A stretch of DNA of 64,000 nucleotides, from the NCBI GenBank assembly GCA_029207755.1, contig JARCOQ010000007.1, positions 42,923,656 through 42,987,655 of the forward strand, given 5' to 3'. Source of the stretch: Chamaea fasciata (Eukaryota > Chordata > Aves > Passeriformes > Sylviidae). Under the pieces are notes generated by a model that saw only the letters and a list, made by a program, of their open reading frames with translations, was not told the DNA's origin and did no database searches. Shown here piece by piece: positions 61,826-64,000 of this stretch (within the stretch, counting starts at the first letter, position 1; the number at the start of each line of letters is the position of its first letter). Both the position numbers and the translations under genes were made by a program.

Positions 61826-64000
61826 TTATCTGGTCTAATTCTGCAGAAAGCCTGAAAGTAAGTTGGAGAACTGAAAACTGACCCACTTCTCTCACTGGGA
61901 AAGACTGTGAATTTTGTAATTGTTTGTTTTGGATTCAGTGATATGATGAACACCAACAGGTTATACACCAATAAATATGATAATCTGTGAGTAACAGTGG
62001 ATATCTTTGCAGATGGGATGGAGGTGGTCCTAAGATAGAGAATAAAATTTATTTGGCAGTGGAATTTAAAGGTTGAAGTAAACACATTTGTCTCCCATAG
62101 CGTTAGTGAGTATAAATGCCTCAGCTTTTTTTTTTTTTTTTAAGTGACCAGAGTTTTTACATGGCATCTATCTCTTTAGTGCTTGAATAAGAATGTAAAA
62201 TGCTTGTACTAGCCAGATATGGGTGTCTGGGATGGCTATAAGAACTGGGTTAACTCAGATGCAGTAAAAACTCCCCAGTGCACTCTTCCAGCATCTAACA
62301 ATATTTGGCTCAAGAACTTCATAACCTGAAAGTAGTATCTTTGTATTTATTAAATAATGATAGATATTTCTTCTGGGATTAAGTCCAATTAATTGCCTCC
62401 TGAGTCTTTGTAAATATGTAGCAGCTGCCATGTTCTGTAACATTGACTTCATTAGCCTAACTATATAAGAAGAAAACTGCAGTTTCTTCTGCACCTGCAG
62501 CCCAATATTTTCCTATGATTTCTTTGATTCTATCAGAAAAGAGAGAAAAATTCTTCCATGTGCATCATCCTCAGGCCTATGAGCCTAATACTGTCATTTT
62601 ATCTTTTTTCTGACCTATGGCTTGCCAGCTGCATGAGCTGGGGATGATAAGTCTGTACTGCCTGTGCCAGGTTCTCCTCTTCAGTGGGCACTGTTTCACT
62701 GTGCCTATGCGTGACAGAAGAATCAGTGCTAACAGAGAATCTTCCATATAATGATGCTTATTCCTAGTTTGAAATGTATCCCCTATATATGAGGACCAAA
62801 CTCGTCTCAAGTAGCGAGTGCAAATCATGCCGAGTTGTGCAACGACTATTTGTTAATCTGTGCTTGGAAGTGCTATGTGAGACCATTTTCCTTGTGGCTT
62901 CCAAATAAGTCACTTAGATGGCAAGTTTAATCTTGAGATACTTTTATTGCATGATGTTGTTTAAATAATGAAAATGGCTTAATGGGTGATGCGTTTAATA
63001 AACTGAATTTCAAAGGAGGTTTGAAATCCTGTAGATTGGGTTTTATTTCAGTTAATAACAATACTAGTTCAGTTTCTGTGCTGCATCATAATATGGAGAT
63101 GAGAATTCTGTCTGATATCATAGTGGATATTGAAAGATGATTGACGGCATTAATTTTTCTGCTCCTTCACTGCATGCCAACTCTACTAACTGCGAATTGT
63201 TTTAAGAAACACCTCTGTGTATTTGAAATTGGTGTGGGGGACATGGTTGTCCTAAAGTGATGCGTAGTGAGTGCTCTGAAAGCAAGGATGACTCTTTAAT
63301 TTGCTAGGTCAGATAAGGACTTAGATGTTGCTTTCTAAACTGCAGCATTTTACACTTGATGTCCAGCTATTCCATCGTCTGACTGAGAAAGCTTCTTAAT
63401 CCTGATGAGTTCCAATTTACAACACAATAAGTAGCGGGCTTAAGAAGCAAAGTCTGATGGAACAGGACTTGTTTATTCAACCCTCAACTTCCACTAACAG
63501 TGTATTTCATTGCCTTTAGGCTGGCTCTGCTCTCCATGGCTCAGGGCTGGCAGAGACTTACATTGCTCTTCTTCCCATTTCAGGCTCTGGCTCCTTAATG
63601 GTCCATGGCTGACTCACTAAATAGATGTTCCAGCCGTGCATTTATATGGCTGACAGCCAAAGACAGATTGCCCTATAGATGACAGGGCTTTGACTGGATG
63701 CTGCCTTTTGAGTTGCTTCGCTTCAGACAAACTGGTCAAAAAATGCCAACAAATTAGAAAGTAGGAGCACAATTTTTTGTTATGCAGTTGCTAGCAATAA
63801 TAATGCAAAACATTGTACATCAGTTCCCATCTGGTGTAGCTTTCATTTTCAGAGCTTTTTGCGCTGGAGCAAATGACAAGGGTAGACTATGTTATAGAAC
63901 TGGGTCATAGATAATTCTGATTCAGTTAACTTTGTGTTCATTTCTAAAATCTGGTTCATTAGCAGTGACTTGCTGTCAGTTTGTCCCATTACTCAGGGTG
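61826..64000. other. Non-coding stretch, no gene recognised
   Basis: AT-rich sequence with a T run near 62126-62142. Open frames at 61786-62085, 62255-62494 and 62577-62828 (all minus) show no domain; the first partly overlaps the 38-bp duplication. Nothing else is supportable up to the window edge. Confidence 0.5.

Overview
This window is nuclear DNA from a bird, very probably a songbird (passerine). It is mostly AT-rich and non-coding. The recognisable repeats are CR1 LINE fragments with the avian ATTCTATG-type 3' end, avian endogenous-retrovirus solo LTRs, and two copies of a composite SINE. That SINE joins a tRNA-Ile-like head to a CR1-like tail, which matches the TguSINE1 type described from passerines. 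There are no operons, ribosome binding sites or other bacterial signals.

Layout. 1-10.6 kb is gene-free sequence with one SINE (5.3 kb), a long T tract (4.75 kb) and a CR1 3' end with an expanded tail (7.65-7.84 kb). 10.65-11.75 kb is a short GC- and CpG-rich island holding the one credible protein gene, on the minus strand: a 93-residue arginine/serine-rich protein resembling a protamine, with an unusual acidic C-terminal tail. It has a TATA box, a strong start context, one uninterrupted reading frame and a poly(A) signal within about 400 bp. An LTR fragment lies just upstream. 12.7-13.4 kb is a decayed CR1 reverse-transcriptase fragment. 16.05-16.55 kb and 24.56-24.97 kb are further CR1 copies, and 25.14-25.26 kb is the second SINE. 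27.12-28.41 kb is an older LTR split by a younger solo LTR with a perfect 5-bp target duplication. 34.88-35.51 kb is another solo LTR. 44.40-45.48 kb is a CR1 copy interrupted by a second CR1 in the opposite orientation. 45.5-64 kb is AT-rich with no recognisable gene, apart from small tandem duplications near 61.6-61.8 kb.

I saw no multi-exon gene, though exons cannot be excluded by eye: the window could be intergenic or lie in one or more very large introns. The protamine-like gene is the best candidate for a functional and possibly undescribed element. The retroelements show a history of insertion and nesting, and none looks capable of moving now.
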